From the NCBI GenBank assembly GCA_963751595.1, contig CAVVVC010000001.1:1178001-1242000 (forward strand): a stretch of DNA of 64,000 nucleotides, given 5' to 3'. Positions 37,209 to 46,805 of the stretch are shown in pieces (position 1 is the first letter of the stretch; each line of letters begins with the position of its first letter). Position numbers and translations under genes: made by a program. Under the pieces are notes generated by a model. The model saw nothing but the letters and a program-made list of their open reading frames with translations, searched no databases and was not told the DNA's origin. The DNA is from JAHEGP01 sp963751595 (GTDB lineage Bacteria; Pseudomonadota; Gammaproteobacteria; Pseudomonadales; JAHEGP01).

Positions 37209-37908
37209 GGCTCAGGACACGTCCGGCAATGGCCCACGGCCACACCGGAACAAACGAAAAAGAGGCCTTGCGCTCGATTTTATCGCACAACGCCCGCACC
37301 CCGGTTTCCAGATCCACGACGAAGGGTCGACTCTTCATGCTCTCATTGAGGGGCGTGGAGATGAAACCGGGCGCCAGTGTGGTGACATCGATATTTTCGT
37401 TATAGGTCTCAGCCCGGAGCGCTTGCATATAGGTCTTCACAGCGCTTTTGGAGGCGCAATAGGCCGACATCCCGGGCATCCCGCGCTCACCCGCCACCGA
37501 ACTGACGCCGACGATTTGGCCACTGCCCTGCCGCCGCAGGATCGGCAGCGCGGCCTCAACCGTGGCCATCAGGCCCAGCACATTGGTGTCGATAATCGCC
37601 TTGACGGCGGCAAAATCACCGCTGCCGATGAACCGGGTCTCGGCAATGCCGGCATTGGCGATCACAATATCCAGGCTATAGAACTCCGAAGCCACCTGCT
37701 CCAGGCACCGCGTCACAGCATGCCCGTCGGTGACATCCAAAGGATAAGCCTTGGTCACCCGATCGTGTTTGTCGGCAATATCCCTGGCCATATCCTCCAG
37801 CGGTCGCCTGGCAGCCAGCGCAACGTTATAGCCACGGGACGCCATCTCGTAGGCCATGCCCTTTCCCAGGCCCGAAGATGCGCCGGTAATAAAAACGGTT
37901 TTTGCCAT
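37171..37908 (-). CDS. short-chain dehydrogenase/reductase
   Basis: 245 residues from ATG 37908 (five residues more from 37923). TVFITGASSGLGKGMA is the NAD(P)-binding TGxxxGxG motif, VIANAGIAET the NAG motif and VSSVAGERGMPGMSAYCASKSA the Ser/Tyr/Lys catalytic triad. A C-terminal hydrophobic stretch (VPVWPWAIAGRVL) could associate with a membrane. The substrate is unknown. Downstream DNA holds only a transporter fragment, so the original operon partner may be lost. Confidence 0.9.
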   Translation of the reverse strand: MAKTVFITGASSGLGKGMAYEMASRGYNVALAARRPLEDMARDIADKHDRVTKAYPLDVTDGHAVTRCLEQVASEFYSLDIVIANAGIAETRFIGSGDFAAVKAIIDTNVLGLMATVEAALPILRRQGSGQIVGVSSVAGERGMPGMSAYCASKSAVKTYMQALRAETYNENIDVTTLAPGFISTPLNESMKSRPFVVDLETGVRALCDKIERKASFSFVPVWPWAIAGRVLSHVPTRFLAARKR

Positions 37909-38081
37909 CGCCTGAATTCTCATCCTGTTTTGTTGGTATGAGCCCGTAGATTACTAAAGTCGTGGCTGAAACGGTATGAAAAGTCCTGCTTTATTCGATA
38001 CGCTGTCGCTGGCGGGTATCACCGGCTAGAACTGCTGACGAGTAACTGCCAAATCGACCATCACAGTGATGAGGCCTGACA

Positions 38082-38498
38082 GTGAGACATATCATCCGCT
38101 TATCAACCACCCGGCGCGAGGAACTGGTGGACATTACCGACCGGGTAGCCCGGGCAGTAAGTGACAGCGGCATCGAGAACGGACTGGTATCGGTTTACGC
38201 CCAGGGAGCCACAGCGGCGATGATGGTCCAGGAAAACTGGGACGAAAGCGTGCAAACCGACGTCGTCGATTGCCTGCGCAAGCTCATCCCCAGGGGCGTC
38301 TGGCGGCATGACCAGCAGGACGGTAATGGCGACGCCCACTTGAAAGCCGGCCTGGTCGGCCCTTCGGAGACGATCCCGGTCATCCAGGGCAAATTGGGTC
38401 TGTCGACCTGGCAGAATATCTTCTTCTGCGAATTCGACGGCCCCCGCAGGGATCGAACCGTGGTCTGCACCGTAATCAGCGACGCTGGCCTGGGCTAG
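38082..38498 (+). CDS. yjbQ: YjbQ family protein (UPF0047, secondary thiamine-phosphate synthase type)
   Basis: 138 residues from GTG 38082, with GAGG 7 bases upstream. VSVYAQGATAAMMVQENWDESV, DGNGDAHLKAGLVGPSETIPV and WQNIFFCEFDGPRRDRTV are the family blocks. The usual third residue group of these proteins is HTTA with a threonine; here it reads YAQGATAA, a small deviation. YjbQ relatives have weak thiamine-phosphate synthase activity, and the physiological role is open. It ends 13 bases from the convergent oxidoreductase gene. Confidence 0.9.
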   Translation: MRHIIRLSTTRREELVDITDRVARAVSDSGIENGLVSVYAQGATAAMMVQENWDESVQTDVVDCLRKLIPRGVWRHDQQDGNGDAHLKAGLVGPSETIPVIQGKLGLSTWQNIFFCEFDGPRRDRTVVCTVISDAGLG

Positions 38499-38511
38499 CC
38501 CGCTTTCAACA

Positions 38512-40740
38512 TCAGCGCCCGCGACCGGCGGGAGCTTCAGTTTTTTCGACCTGGACCCGATGCGCAAGCATGATCGACTGGCCGCTGGCCGGCTCCATAT
38601 GGGTGTGTCCGCCGGGGATAATACGGTTGACATTTTCGCCTTGGCTGTTGCCGCCCGGGGGTTTATCGACCGATTGGCCCCAGCCATGGGGCACGGCGAC
38701 GACGCCGGGCATCATATCTGCGGTAATCGACACCGGCAGCGCGATGCTCTGCTGGTGGTGGGAGATGCGTACCTAATCCCCGTCGATCAACTCCCGGGCT
38801 ACTGCGTCATCGGGGTGGATGTAAACCCGGTTGGAATCGGCCTGTCGAATCTTCGGGTTGCGATGCATCCAGCTGTTATGGGTTTTGCGGCTACGGCGCC
38901 CGATGAGATAGAGCCCGCCGTCGCCCCCGGAATCCTGGGCCAGGGTTTCGGCCGCGTAGCGCTCCAGCCTGGGCAAATCGCCCAGGACCCGCGCGGGCGC
39001 CAGATCGATCTTCCGCCGCAGTCGCTTGCCGAGGAATGTCCCTGCCTCGTTGGCGGGCAGACGCACGCCCTCGGGGTGGCGAATAAGCGCCTTGAGACTG
39101 ACTTTGCCACCCAATCGAAGCAACAAGGCCAGCAGCTTGTCGGGATCGAGGTGCCGCTTTCCCGGGAGCCGCTGGAGCAGATGGTTAACCCTGGCGATAA
39201 TGGCCATGGGCCTGGCGGGCATTCGGGGCGCCCCGCAGGCCATCAGGATAGCGGAAAAACTACGCCACTCTTCCTGGCGCTCGAATTTGGGTTTGACCAC
39301 CGCTGGGGTGAACTGGGCCCAGGGCTCCAGTTGTATCGGTATATGCGACAGGGGAAAATCGGATCGCTCCAGCATGTCCGTTGCCGGCAGCAAATAGTCG
39401 GCCGCCAGGGCGGCGGTTTCGTTCTTGTAAATATCCACACACACCACCAGTTCGAGTCGCTCCAGGGCACGCTGCCAGTCGGGGTGGGGTGTCGAGTGAA
39501 TGGGATTGCCGGCGGAGATAAACAGCGCACGAATCCGGTCGGGCGCGTCACGCAGAATTTCATCGGGCAATGCTGCGATGGGGAAGCAGCCCGCAACCTG
39601 GGGCCAGCCGTGGGCCGAGGTGACGGCGTCGGGATCCCCTGCCACCAGTCGCTCTGCCAGCTGCAACCAGTTCACGGCGCCCTCGGGCACCAGCAGCCCA
39701 CCCTGCCGGTCGAGGTTGCCGGACAGATAGTTGATGCCCTGCACCAGCCAGTATGCAATCGATCCGAAGGGCCCCATATTGACCCCGGTAGACATGTAGA
39801 TTGCCCCTCCCGGGGCCTCGACATACTCCCCGCAGAGACGACGGATATCCGCAGCACTGATACCAGTGATTGGAGCTACCCGCTCGGGATTCCAGGCCCT
39901 GGCCGCGGCCAGCATCAACGCCCTCCCCTCGGCATAGGTATCCGCCGATCGCCAACAAAAATCCAGCTCAAAATGCAGCACATGGAGCATGGCAAGGAGC
40001 AGGAAGGCGTCGGTACCCGGGCGGATGAAAAGGTGCTCCCCCACTTTGGCGGCGGTCTCGCTGCGGCGCGGATCGACAATGACCACCTTGCCGCCCCGGG
40101 CCTCGATGGCCCGCAGTTTCGCCAGCGGATTGATCACGCTCAGCACCGACATCTGGCTGACCACCGGGTTGCTCCCCAGGCAGAGAAAAAAGCCGGTGTG
40201 TTCCAGGTCGGGTATCGGCTGTATCAACTCGACGCCGTACATATCCGCTGACACCTGGAACTTGTTATTGAGGTCGATGGAGTGAGAGGAAAACAGGTTC
40301 TTGGAGCCCAGGCACTTTACGAAGTCTTCACTCAGGAGGATGTTCTTGTAGTTCGCATAGCTCGGGTTGCCGGTGTAATGGGCCAGGGTATTGGCACCAT
40401 GGCTTTTCTTCAGCGCCCGCACCCGGGATGCTATTTCCGCAATTGCCTGATCCCAGCCGATACGCTCGAAACGACCGTTTACCCGCTTCATCGGGTAATT
40501 CAAGCGCTCGGGATCGTGGTGGATACCGGCAAAGGAGGTTCCCTTGATGCAGGCGAAACCCCGGGATACCGGGTGGTCGGGGTCAGCCCTGACCGCAATG
40601 ATCGTTTCGCCGGTCGCCGCCCTGTCCCCGTTGCCCTGTGTCGGCGCCGAGGTCGCAGGAACGCCGTCCTCGACATCGAGCTCAAGCCCGCAAAAGGCCT
40701 CACAGATTCGGCAAAAGGTTTTTCGCGTGGTGACCGTCAT
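38512..40740 (-). pseudogene. molybdopterin-dependent oxidoreductase interrupted by one in-frame TAG
   Basis: Starting at ATG 40740, KTFCRICEAFCGLEL and RGFACIKGT give the four cysteines of the N-terminal [4Fe-4S] site. LAHYTGNPSYANYKNILL, LCLGSNPVVSQMS and NPIHSTPHPDW belong to the bis-MGD domains of the DMSO reductase superfamily. At 38773-38775 the frame has TAG (after DGD and before VRISHHQQ), yet the same frame continues for about 86 codons with a clean C-terminal domain (VPHGWGQSVDKPPGGNSQGENVNRI). Total length would be about 742 residues. The stop most simply reflects a Trp or Gln codon change. It is probably non-functional or truncated. Homologues act on diverse substrates, so none is named. 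Confidence 0.8.
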
Positions 40741-40827
40741 TGCTGGCTCCTGCATCCGGGGCAATTCCCGCCGAGGATACGGCCGGGCAGCCCGAATGTC
40801 GATTCGCCGGCGGGTGTTGGGCGACGG

Positions 40828-41649
40828 TCAGACTTTCTCCCCAGCGGATGGTTGCAGCGTGCTGACCTCATGGCGGAGTGCTTTGATTTCCGCCATCAGC
40901 TCTGTCAGGGTTGGCTCCCGTTGGGAGATATCCTGTTCCATTCTGGCCTTGGCATTTTCCTGTTCCATGACACTGACAACAATGCCGATCACCATATTCA
41001 GAAAGGCAAAAGCCGAAAGGAAGATGAAGGTCAGGTAGTAGATCCAGCTCAATGGATACACTTCCATGGTCTCGTACATGACATCAGTCCAGTCTTCAAA
41101 TGTCATCACACGAAACAGGGTGAGCAGCGCAATAACGATATTGCCCCACAACTCCGGATTGATGCTTTCGAACAGCGTACTGCCGATGGCTGCGTAGATG
41201 TAAAAAATAATAAAGAGCAGCAGCATCACATAGCCGAGCTGGGGCAAGGCTTTTACCAGGGAAACCAGCAGTATCCGCAGCTCGGGTACAAATGAAACCA
41301 TCCGCAGCACGCGAAACACGCGGACGAGGCGTGCGATCACCGCCGTTTCCGCATTGTCGATGGGTATCAAACTGACCACGACGATCAGGGTGTCAAACCA
41401 GTTCCAGAACTTCCTGAAGAAATGTCGCTTGTTTTCCTCCGCCAGAAACCGGATCGATATTTCGATCAGAAAGAATGCGCTGATAAACCAGTCGAGGAAC
41501 ACGGTTGCGGTCTTGACAGCGGGCATCAAGGAGTAGGTCTTGGCACCGACCAGTAACGCCGACAAAATAATGACGCTGACGACGAAGATCTCGAAGAGTT
41601 TGTTGGCGCGAATACGCTCGAAATTCGCTTGCAGGGCGGATGCTTTCAT
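40828..41649 (-). CDS. voltage-gated cation channel (NaChBac-like), unusual filter
   Basis: 273 residues from ATG 41649. Six membrane helices are visible. S4 is IARLVRVFRVLRM with arginines at 107, 110, 113 and 116, every third residue. The pore loop reads LFRVMTFEDWTDVMYE (filter about 183-189). Typical bacterial sodium channels have LESWS here, whereas EDW-xx-VMY resembles the filter of eukaryotic calcium-channel repeats. A C-terminal helix (VSVMEQENAKARMEQDI, then LTELMAEIKALRHEV) would form the tetrameric coiled coil. It is divergent from the crotonase gene. Confidence 0.85.
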   Translation of the reverse strand: MKASALQANFERIRANKLFEIFVVSVIILSALLVGAKTYSLMPAVKTATVFLDWFISAFFLIEISIRFLAEENKRHFFRKFWNWFDTLIVVVSLIPIDNAETAVIARLVRVFRVLRMVSFVPELRILLVSLVKALPQLGYVMLLLFIIFYIYAAIGSTLFESINPELWGNIVIALLTLFRVMTFEDWTDVMYETMEVYPLSWIYYLTFIFLSAFAFLNMVIGIVVSVMEQENAKARMEQDISQREPTLTELMAEIKALRHEVSTLQPSAGEKV

Positions 41650-41811
41650 AGGGAGTCTACAGGGAGAGAAACGCCGCCGATTTTGGCCAAAGTCGGTGGG
41701 CAATTCAAGCACAATCAGCCCATCCTCGGTGCCAACGCCGGGATCCGCTACCCAAGGCTGCGCTATGGTAAGCTCCAGGGTCGACCTGCAACCCGCAATT
41801 GGAAAACTTCG

Positions 41812-42591
41812 ATGAGCGCTTTTTCAGTAGAGTATAACGAGCACATCGCCGTGGTGACCCTGGACCGCCCCCCGATCAACTCGATGGTCGGAGAGACCTA
41901 CCGGGAGTTGCACACGGTCTTCAGCAAACTGGGAGAAAATGAAAACGCTCGGGTTGCCGTGCTGCGAGCCAAAGGCCGCTTCTTCTGTCCCGGTAATGAC
42001 GTCAGCGAGTTCCAGGGTTTGATCACCCCGGATGAGGCCGATGCCTATGCCCAGCTGGTCAGCGACGGTATCGGGGCCGTCTACGAATGCAAGCTGCCCG
42101 TTGTTGCCGCTGTTCACGGCCATGCCCTGGGAGCCGGCATGGCGATGGCCGCCTGCGCAGACGTGATCGTAGCTGCCGAAGACGCCCTGTTCGGCATCCC
42201 CGAAATCAAGGTGGGCGTGATCGGCGCGGCCGCCTTTCTGGCCTTGATGGTGCCGGAGAAGGTGGCCCGCTACCTGGCCCTCAGCGGCGGCTCCATCGGC
42301 GCGCGCCAGGTACAACAATACGGCGGCGTGCACAGCGTGGTGCCCGCTGACCAGGTGTTCGAAACCGCGATGACACTGGCGCAGGAGCTATGCAAGCGTC
42401 CGCCCACTGCACTGCGCTATTTCAAGCAAGCGATGAATATCAACCTCGACGCCCGCCTCGCGGAGAAATACGCCACCGAGACTGCCTTTACCCGGCAGTT
42501 CGTGGGATCTGCCGAATGGAACGAGGCGGTGAGCGCCTTTATGGAAAAGCGCGAACCCGACTACGGCGATTCCAGCCGGGAAAGAGAATAA
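41812..42591 (+). CDS. enoyl-CoA hydratase/isomerase family protein
   Basis: 259 residues from ATG 41812; the upstream open frame is not protein-like. FFCPGNDVSEFQGL and GHALGAGMAMAACADVIVAAEDALFGIPEIKVG give the crotonase oxyanion hole and CoA-binding pocket. The second catalytic glutamate of classical hydratases is not obvious, since the GIPEIKVG segment continues IGAAAFLALMVPE. The exact reaction (hydration, isomerisation or thioester hydrolysis) is therefore unclear. It is a single gene divergent from the ion channel. Confidence 0.85.
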   Translation: MSAFSVEYNEHIAVVTLDRPPINSMVGETYRELHTVFSKLGENENARVAVLRAKGRFFCPGNDVSEFQGLITPDEADAYAQLVSDGIGAVYECKLPVVAAVHGHALGAGMAMAACADVIVAAEDALFGIPEIKVGVIGAAAFLALMVPEKVARYLALSGGSIGARQVQQYGGVHSVVPADQVFETAMTLAQELCKRPPTALRYFKQAMNINLDARLAEKYATETAFTRQFVGSAEWNEAVSAFMEKREPDYGDSSRERE

Positions 42592-42697
42592 AAAAGATGC
42601 GTGACCCGTTTTGAATGCACCAGCGTTAAATCAAAGAAGTGAAGCGAACGCAGCATGGCGCGAAGCTGCCAATGATCTGCGGACAGCCCCCCCTATT

Positions 42698-45600
42698 TCA
42701 GTTGCTCGTCGGACTGGCGTATTTCGCTTCAAGCCTCTCCAGGTCCTGGTCCGCTTTCTTCAGTGCGTCTTCGCAGGGCGTGGTCGAAGAAAGGAATCGA
42801 TCCTTGAAGCCCTTCCACAGTATGGACAGACCCATGGTAGCCACGGCGGTACCGCCCTCGATAACCGTCGCTTCCGGATCCAGCGTAATCTGCGGGTTGC
42901 CCAGCGTACCGACCACCGCGACATAGGGGTTGACCAGGTTCGACAGGCTGATTCCAAGCCCCTTCTGTGGCACCGTATTGAAAGTGGCTTTCAGTTTTTC
43001 GGTGCGCAGATCGATCTCGGCATCCGCGAAAATATTCAGGCGATCGGTCTTCATGATCATGATCGGCTTACCCACAAGCTGTCCTGCCTCGACTGCGGCC
43101 AGGACCACGCCGCAGTGCAAATGCGTGTAGGGGTCCTCAATCGCAAAGGGATTAACCGTGGTCAGCAACTGGTCCAGGAAATCATCGGTCAACAACCGTA
43201 GAACGGTGGCCTTGACCTGTCCTTTTCCCGCCACGAGTCGCAGATACCCGTTGGCGCTACCCGCCATCTCACGAACCGTCTCGCCGGCACTCACCAGTGC
43301 CAGTGTAAACTGGTAGCGGGGCAGGGTTTTCAGTTCCTGTGCCGTGGCGGCCAACAGACCGATACTCAGGTTGCTGGCGTCGATTCTTGCGCCCAGCACC
43401 GCCCCGTTGACATCGGGGCGCAGCGACAGGGAGCCGCCCAGGATGCCGCCCTGGGATGCCTTGAGGCGGAACTCATCGACCGCCAGTGCGCCGTCCTCAA
43501 TCGACCCGGTCAACACGACATCCGTCAGCGTCTCCGCCCCAAGGTTTATCTCGCCGACGTGCAAATCCACCCTGGCCTGGAGTTTTTTCAATTTATCCAT
43601 TGGTAGCGGCGTGGCGGGAATCAACCTGCGCGTTGGGTCTTCGGGCGGTGCAGGCTCCCCCGGGATTCCTGTGTCGGGTTCAGGCTCGAGGGGCAGGTAA
43701 GGCTCCAGATTGAGGCGCTTCGAGGTCAAAACCAGGCGGATGTCCGGGACATCCGCGTAGCGCAGGCTGAAATCCCCCTTGAAGTCGCTGTCACCGAGAC
43801 GTCCCTCAAACGTCTTGAGGGTCATGGCATCACCCTGCCCTACCAGGTGCAAACTGATGTTGCCGGCTTCATCGGGCAGCGGCCAGCCGGCCAGCTTGCT
43901 GAACGGCTGCACACTATCGACCTTGCCGGTAACGCGCAGGTCTGTCTTACCAGAGCCCGGCGGAAGGGTGAGCCTTCCCCTGGCCCTTAAGTTGCTGCCA
44001 GCGAACTTCAGTTCAAGCTGCTTGACGGTCCATAGATTGCCGGCCCACAAACCCTCAGCGACCAGGTCCAGCGGCAAGGTATCCTGCAAGCTCAGCTCGG
44101 CCACTTCCGGCAACAGCGGCAGCAGATCCGGGGATTTTCCGCGCAGAGAAAACTGGCCGGAATCGAGCAGTGGCTCGAACTCGAAGCGGGTATCAGCAGT
44201 GAAAACAGAGTCAGCGATTTCCAGCCGGGCCGATTCGATGCGCACCCACTTTTGTGCAAGCCGGACATCCGCAGCCAGGCTGAAAGGCCGCGCCAGGCTG
44301 ATGCGCGCCAGGCCCGGGGGCAGCAATTGCGACAGATTACGGCCAGCAACGTCGACATGCACGGCACTACCCTCCAGGCCGGGCAGCTCGCCCAGCTTCC
44401 CCTGGGCCCTGACCGTGGTATCGGCCAGCCTGACGAGGATATCCTGCAGGTTTATCCTGCCCGCCTCCGTGCTGAGGACACCGGAGGCATCCAGGTCAGC
44501 TGACGGCAAGTTTGCATTACCCATCCCGAAGGCCGCCAGGGAAGCTTGCAGGTCGGGGGTCGTCACGCTGAACTTGACGTCGGTATCGGCGGCCAGGGGA
44601 CTAACCCCCACCAATCCCGTGAGGGTGGCCCGGTTCTCTCCCAATTTCGCCCTCACTGCGTCGAGTGCATACCCTGCATCCACCACTGTCACCTCGGCAA
44701 ACAGGTCGAAAGGCAGTTTCCCATGGACCCCAACGCCCGCAACAGATGCCAGTTCAGCCAAACTGGGCCCCTGGGCGCGAACCTCAACCTGACTGCCCAG
44801 CAGGCCGGCATCGTCAGTGACCGTTGCTGCCAGTGATGCGGTGTATTCAGCGTCTTCCCCCAGCGTTATGCGTCCGTCGCTGATATTGGCGCCCCCGGCT
44901 ACGCGCTCGATCGCGGCGTCGACGGAAAATGGCAGGTCCAGGGTGTTGTCCAGTTCAAGGGCCGTGGTGACGGTGCTCAGGGTGGGCCCGCTGAGGTTGA
45001 AGCGAATATCGCTGCCGACAAAATCGGCGGTATCGAGAATATTTCCGTCCGCAGCCAGCTCGAGGTCATTGGTGGTCGCGTCCAGCCTGAAAACCGCGCC
45101 CTCGTCACCCGGCAGGGGTTCCAGCCTGCCCTCCAGGTTGAAGGGCCCGTCCAATTTGCCGGGCAAGCCTAGCAGTCGGGAAAAGCGGCCGATATCCGGC
45201 CCCTGCAGCCGGATCGTCGCCCGGGCCTTGTCCGGATCGGGAAAGTCCTTGAACTCGCCGGCCAGACTAAAGCGGGTCTCGCCAATGGTCACGGCAATGG
45301 CGTCGATAGCGATATCGGCGCCGGATCGGTGCAGCGCGCCATCCACTGTGAAGGGGTCGTTCGGCACATGCTCAAGCCCGGCAAGCCCGGCAATCCGTCC
45401 CAGATCCGGGCCCCCGGCCTCGAATTGAAGATCAATCCGTTCCAGCTGTTGCAAATCAACGAAGCTGCCCTGCGCAGACAGGTCGAACTCTCCGAACACG
45501 CCAGCCAGCACCAGGTGCATTTTTTCGTCCCGGGGCGCCACCTCGAGCGCCAGATTCAGGGGGCCGGAGGTAAAGGGCTCCACCTGCAGCCGGGTCAGCA

Positions 45601-46384
45601 GGTATTCCATGTTGGGACCGTCGAGCTTCACCATACCCGTGGGTTGGCGGGGATCCAGCAGGTCTGCAAAGGCGACGTTACCATTGAACACAACCTCACC
45701 CAGGTTGCCGGAAAAGTCGAAACTGACATCCAGCAGGGTAATGAGATTCTCGACCCCCGTTGAAGTGACCTGCAGTCCCAGGGGCGTATCGTTGTACTCA
45801 CCGGCCAGCGTCACTTTGACCTGGTCTGGGCCTACCATCGCCCCGCTGACGCTGTTGATGAGCAGGCGCAGGGGTTCACTGCGCTCCGGCTCTGCATAGG
45901 TCAGCAGGGTATTGGTAATGCGAATGTCGGTGGCAAATAGCGGCAGGCGAAAACGCTCTCGTTTGGAGGGAGGTGGCTCAGATTCCGTTTTCTCAAAGCG
46001 CACCCAGTTGTTGGTGTCCCCGCCACCCTTCTCGAGATGGACCCGGATTCCATTCGCGTACAGGCGTTCGATCAGGATGGGACCCTGCAACAGGGAGCGG
46101 AAGTCTACCGCAACCTGGAGTTTCTCCACGCTGATCAGATCCGGCTCCGCACTCCAGGGTGTTCCCGCCAGGCGCACTTCCCCGGCGCTCATTTCGATGC
46201 TGCTGCCCAGATTTAACGCCAGGGGACCCTGGATTTCGAAGTCACGGTCGAGGATATCACTGGCCAGCTGTTCGACCAGGGGTTTGAAAACACCCAGGTC
46301 AATCGTGAACAGCAGTATCAGGGCGATCGCGACAAGCCCGAATACTGCCCCCAACAAATACGCAAGAAAACGGAGGTAGCTCAT
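42698..46384 (-). CDS. AsmA-like large membrane-anchored protein
   Basis: 1228 residues. One N-terminal helix (about 5-28, FLAYLLGAVFGLVAIALILL) is followed by an AsmA N-terminal domain (FEIQGPLALNLGSSIEMSAGEV, LQVAVDFRSLLQGPI) and long runs of beta-strand repeats. The C-terminal AsmA domain is at about 990-1180 (LKASQGGILGGSLSLR, GYLRLVAGKGQVKATVL, LHCGVVLAAVEAGQL). Proteins of this superfamily (AsmA, YhdP, TamB) span the periplasm as grooved beta-rods, and several move phospholipids to the outer membrane. That role here is inference. It is not in an operon. Confidence 0.85.
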   Translation of the reverse strand: MSYLRFLAYLLGAVFGLVAIALILLFTIDLGVFKPLVEQLASDILDRDFEIQGPLALNLGSSIEMSAGEVRLAGTPWSAEPDLISVEKLQVAVDFRSLLQGPILIERLYANGIRVHLEKGGGDTNNWVRFEKTESEPPPSKRERFRLPLFATDIRITNTLLTYAEPERSEPLRLLINSVSGAMVGPDQVKVTLAGEYNDTPLGLQVTSTGVENLITLLDVSFDFSGNLGEVVFNGNVAFADLLDPRQPTGMVKLDGPNMEYLLTRLQVEPFTSGPLNLALEVAPRDEKMHLVLAGVFGEFDLSAQGSFVDLQQLERIDLQFEAGGPDLGRIAGLAGLEHVPNDPFTVDGALHRSGADIAIDAIAVTIGETRFSLAGEFKDFPDPDKARATIRLQGPDIGRFSRLLGLPGKLDGPFNLEGRLEPLPGDEGAVFRLDATTNDLELAADGNILDTADFVGSDIRFNLSGPTLSTVTTALELDNTLDLPFSVDAAIERVAGGANISDGRITLGEDAEYTASLAATVTDDAGLLGSQVEVRAQGPSLAELASVAGVGVHGKLPFDLFAEVTVVDAGYALDAVRAKLGENRATLTGLVGVSPLAADTDVKFSVTTPDLQASLAAFGMGNANLPSADLDASGVLSTEAGRINLQDILVRLADTTVRAQGKLGELPGLEGSAVHVDVAGRNLSQLLPPGLARISLARPFSLAADVRLAQKWVRIESARLEIADSVFTADTRFEFEPLLDSGQFSLRGKSPDLLPLLPEVAELSLQDTLPLDLVAEGLWAGNLWTVKQLELKFAGSNLRARGRLTLPPGSGKTDLRVTGKVDSVQPFSKLAGWPLPDEAGNISLHLVGQGDAMTLKTFEGRLGDSDFKGDFSLRYADVPDIRLVLTSKRLNLEPYLPLEPEPDTGIPGEPAPPEDPTRRLIPATPLPMDKLKKLQARVDLHVGEINLGAETLTDVVLTGSIEDGALAVDEFRLKASQGGILGGSLSLRPDVNGAVLGARIDASNLSIGLLAATAQELKTLPRYQFTLALVSAGETVREMAGSANGYLRLVAGKGQVKATVLRLLTDDFLDQLLTTVNPFAIEDPYTHLHCGVVLAAVEAGQLVGKPIMIMKTDRLNIFADAEIDLRTEKLKATFNTVPQKGLGISLSNLVNPYVAVVGTLGNPQITLDPEATVIEGGTAVATMGLSILWKGFKDRFLSSTTPCEDALKKADQDLERLEAKYASPTSN

Positions 46385-46805
46385 TGCGTAAAACCGTTTG
46401 GCATCGGCTCACCCGCCTGCCGCCGGACCCTCCCTACACACACCATCCCAGGCTGAGCGCAACCAATGCCCCAGGCGCTCAGAAATACGCTTGGCAACCG
46501 CCCCGGTTGGCCGCAGCGCACATAGCCCGGAAAACAATAGGCTGTCGATCCGGGACCCTCGCCGGGTTATCGCCCGTTATCGAATCAGCCTTCAGGATGA
46601 ATTAAATACATCATCCTTGCAATCAACATCGACTGCGTTATTTTTGGTAAACCTCTTGCCCGGCAAATTCAGCTTGTTTCACCAGGCTTTCAGGCCAGCA
46701 TCGAAACTGTGCTCAATTCCAGCCCACTCCCCGCCCCCGCCGACGCGCACTCCGAAGGCGCGGCAGAACAGACGCAAGGTTAGAGCCTTAACCAATTACC
46801 GTCTT
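46385..46805. other. intergenic region, no gene supported
   Basis: About 420 bases between the AsmA-like gene and the sulfatase gene end. Both flanking genes are on the minus strand, so this includes the AsmA-like gene promoter and the sulfatase terminator. No motif is convincing. Open frames here are antisense shadows or lack ribosome-binding sites. Confidence 0.4.

Noticed and set aside
38773..38775. Pyrrolysine or other programmed amber decoding in the molybdoenzyme
   Set aside because: There is no pyl gene or downstream structure in the window, and the family does not use it. A point mutation is the simpler reading.
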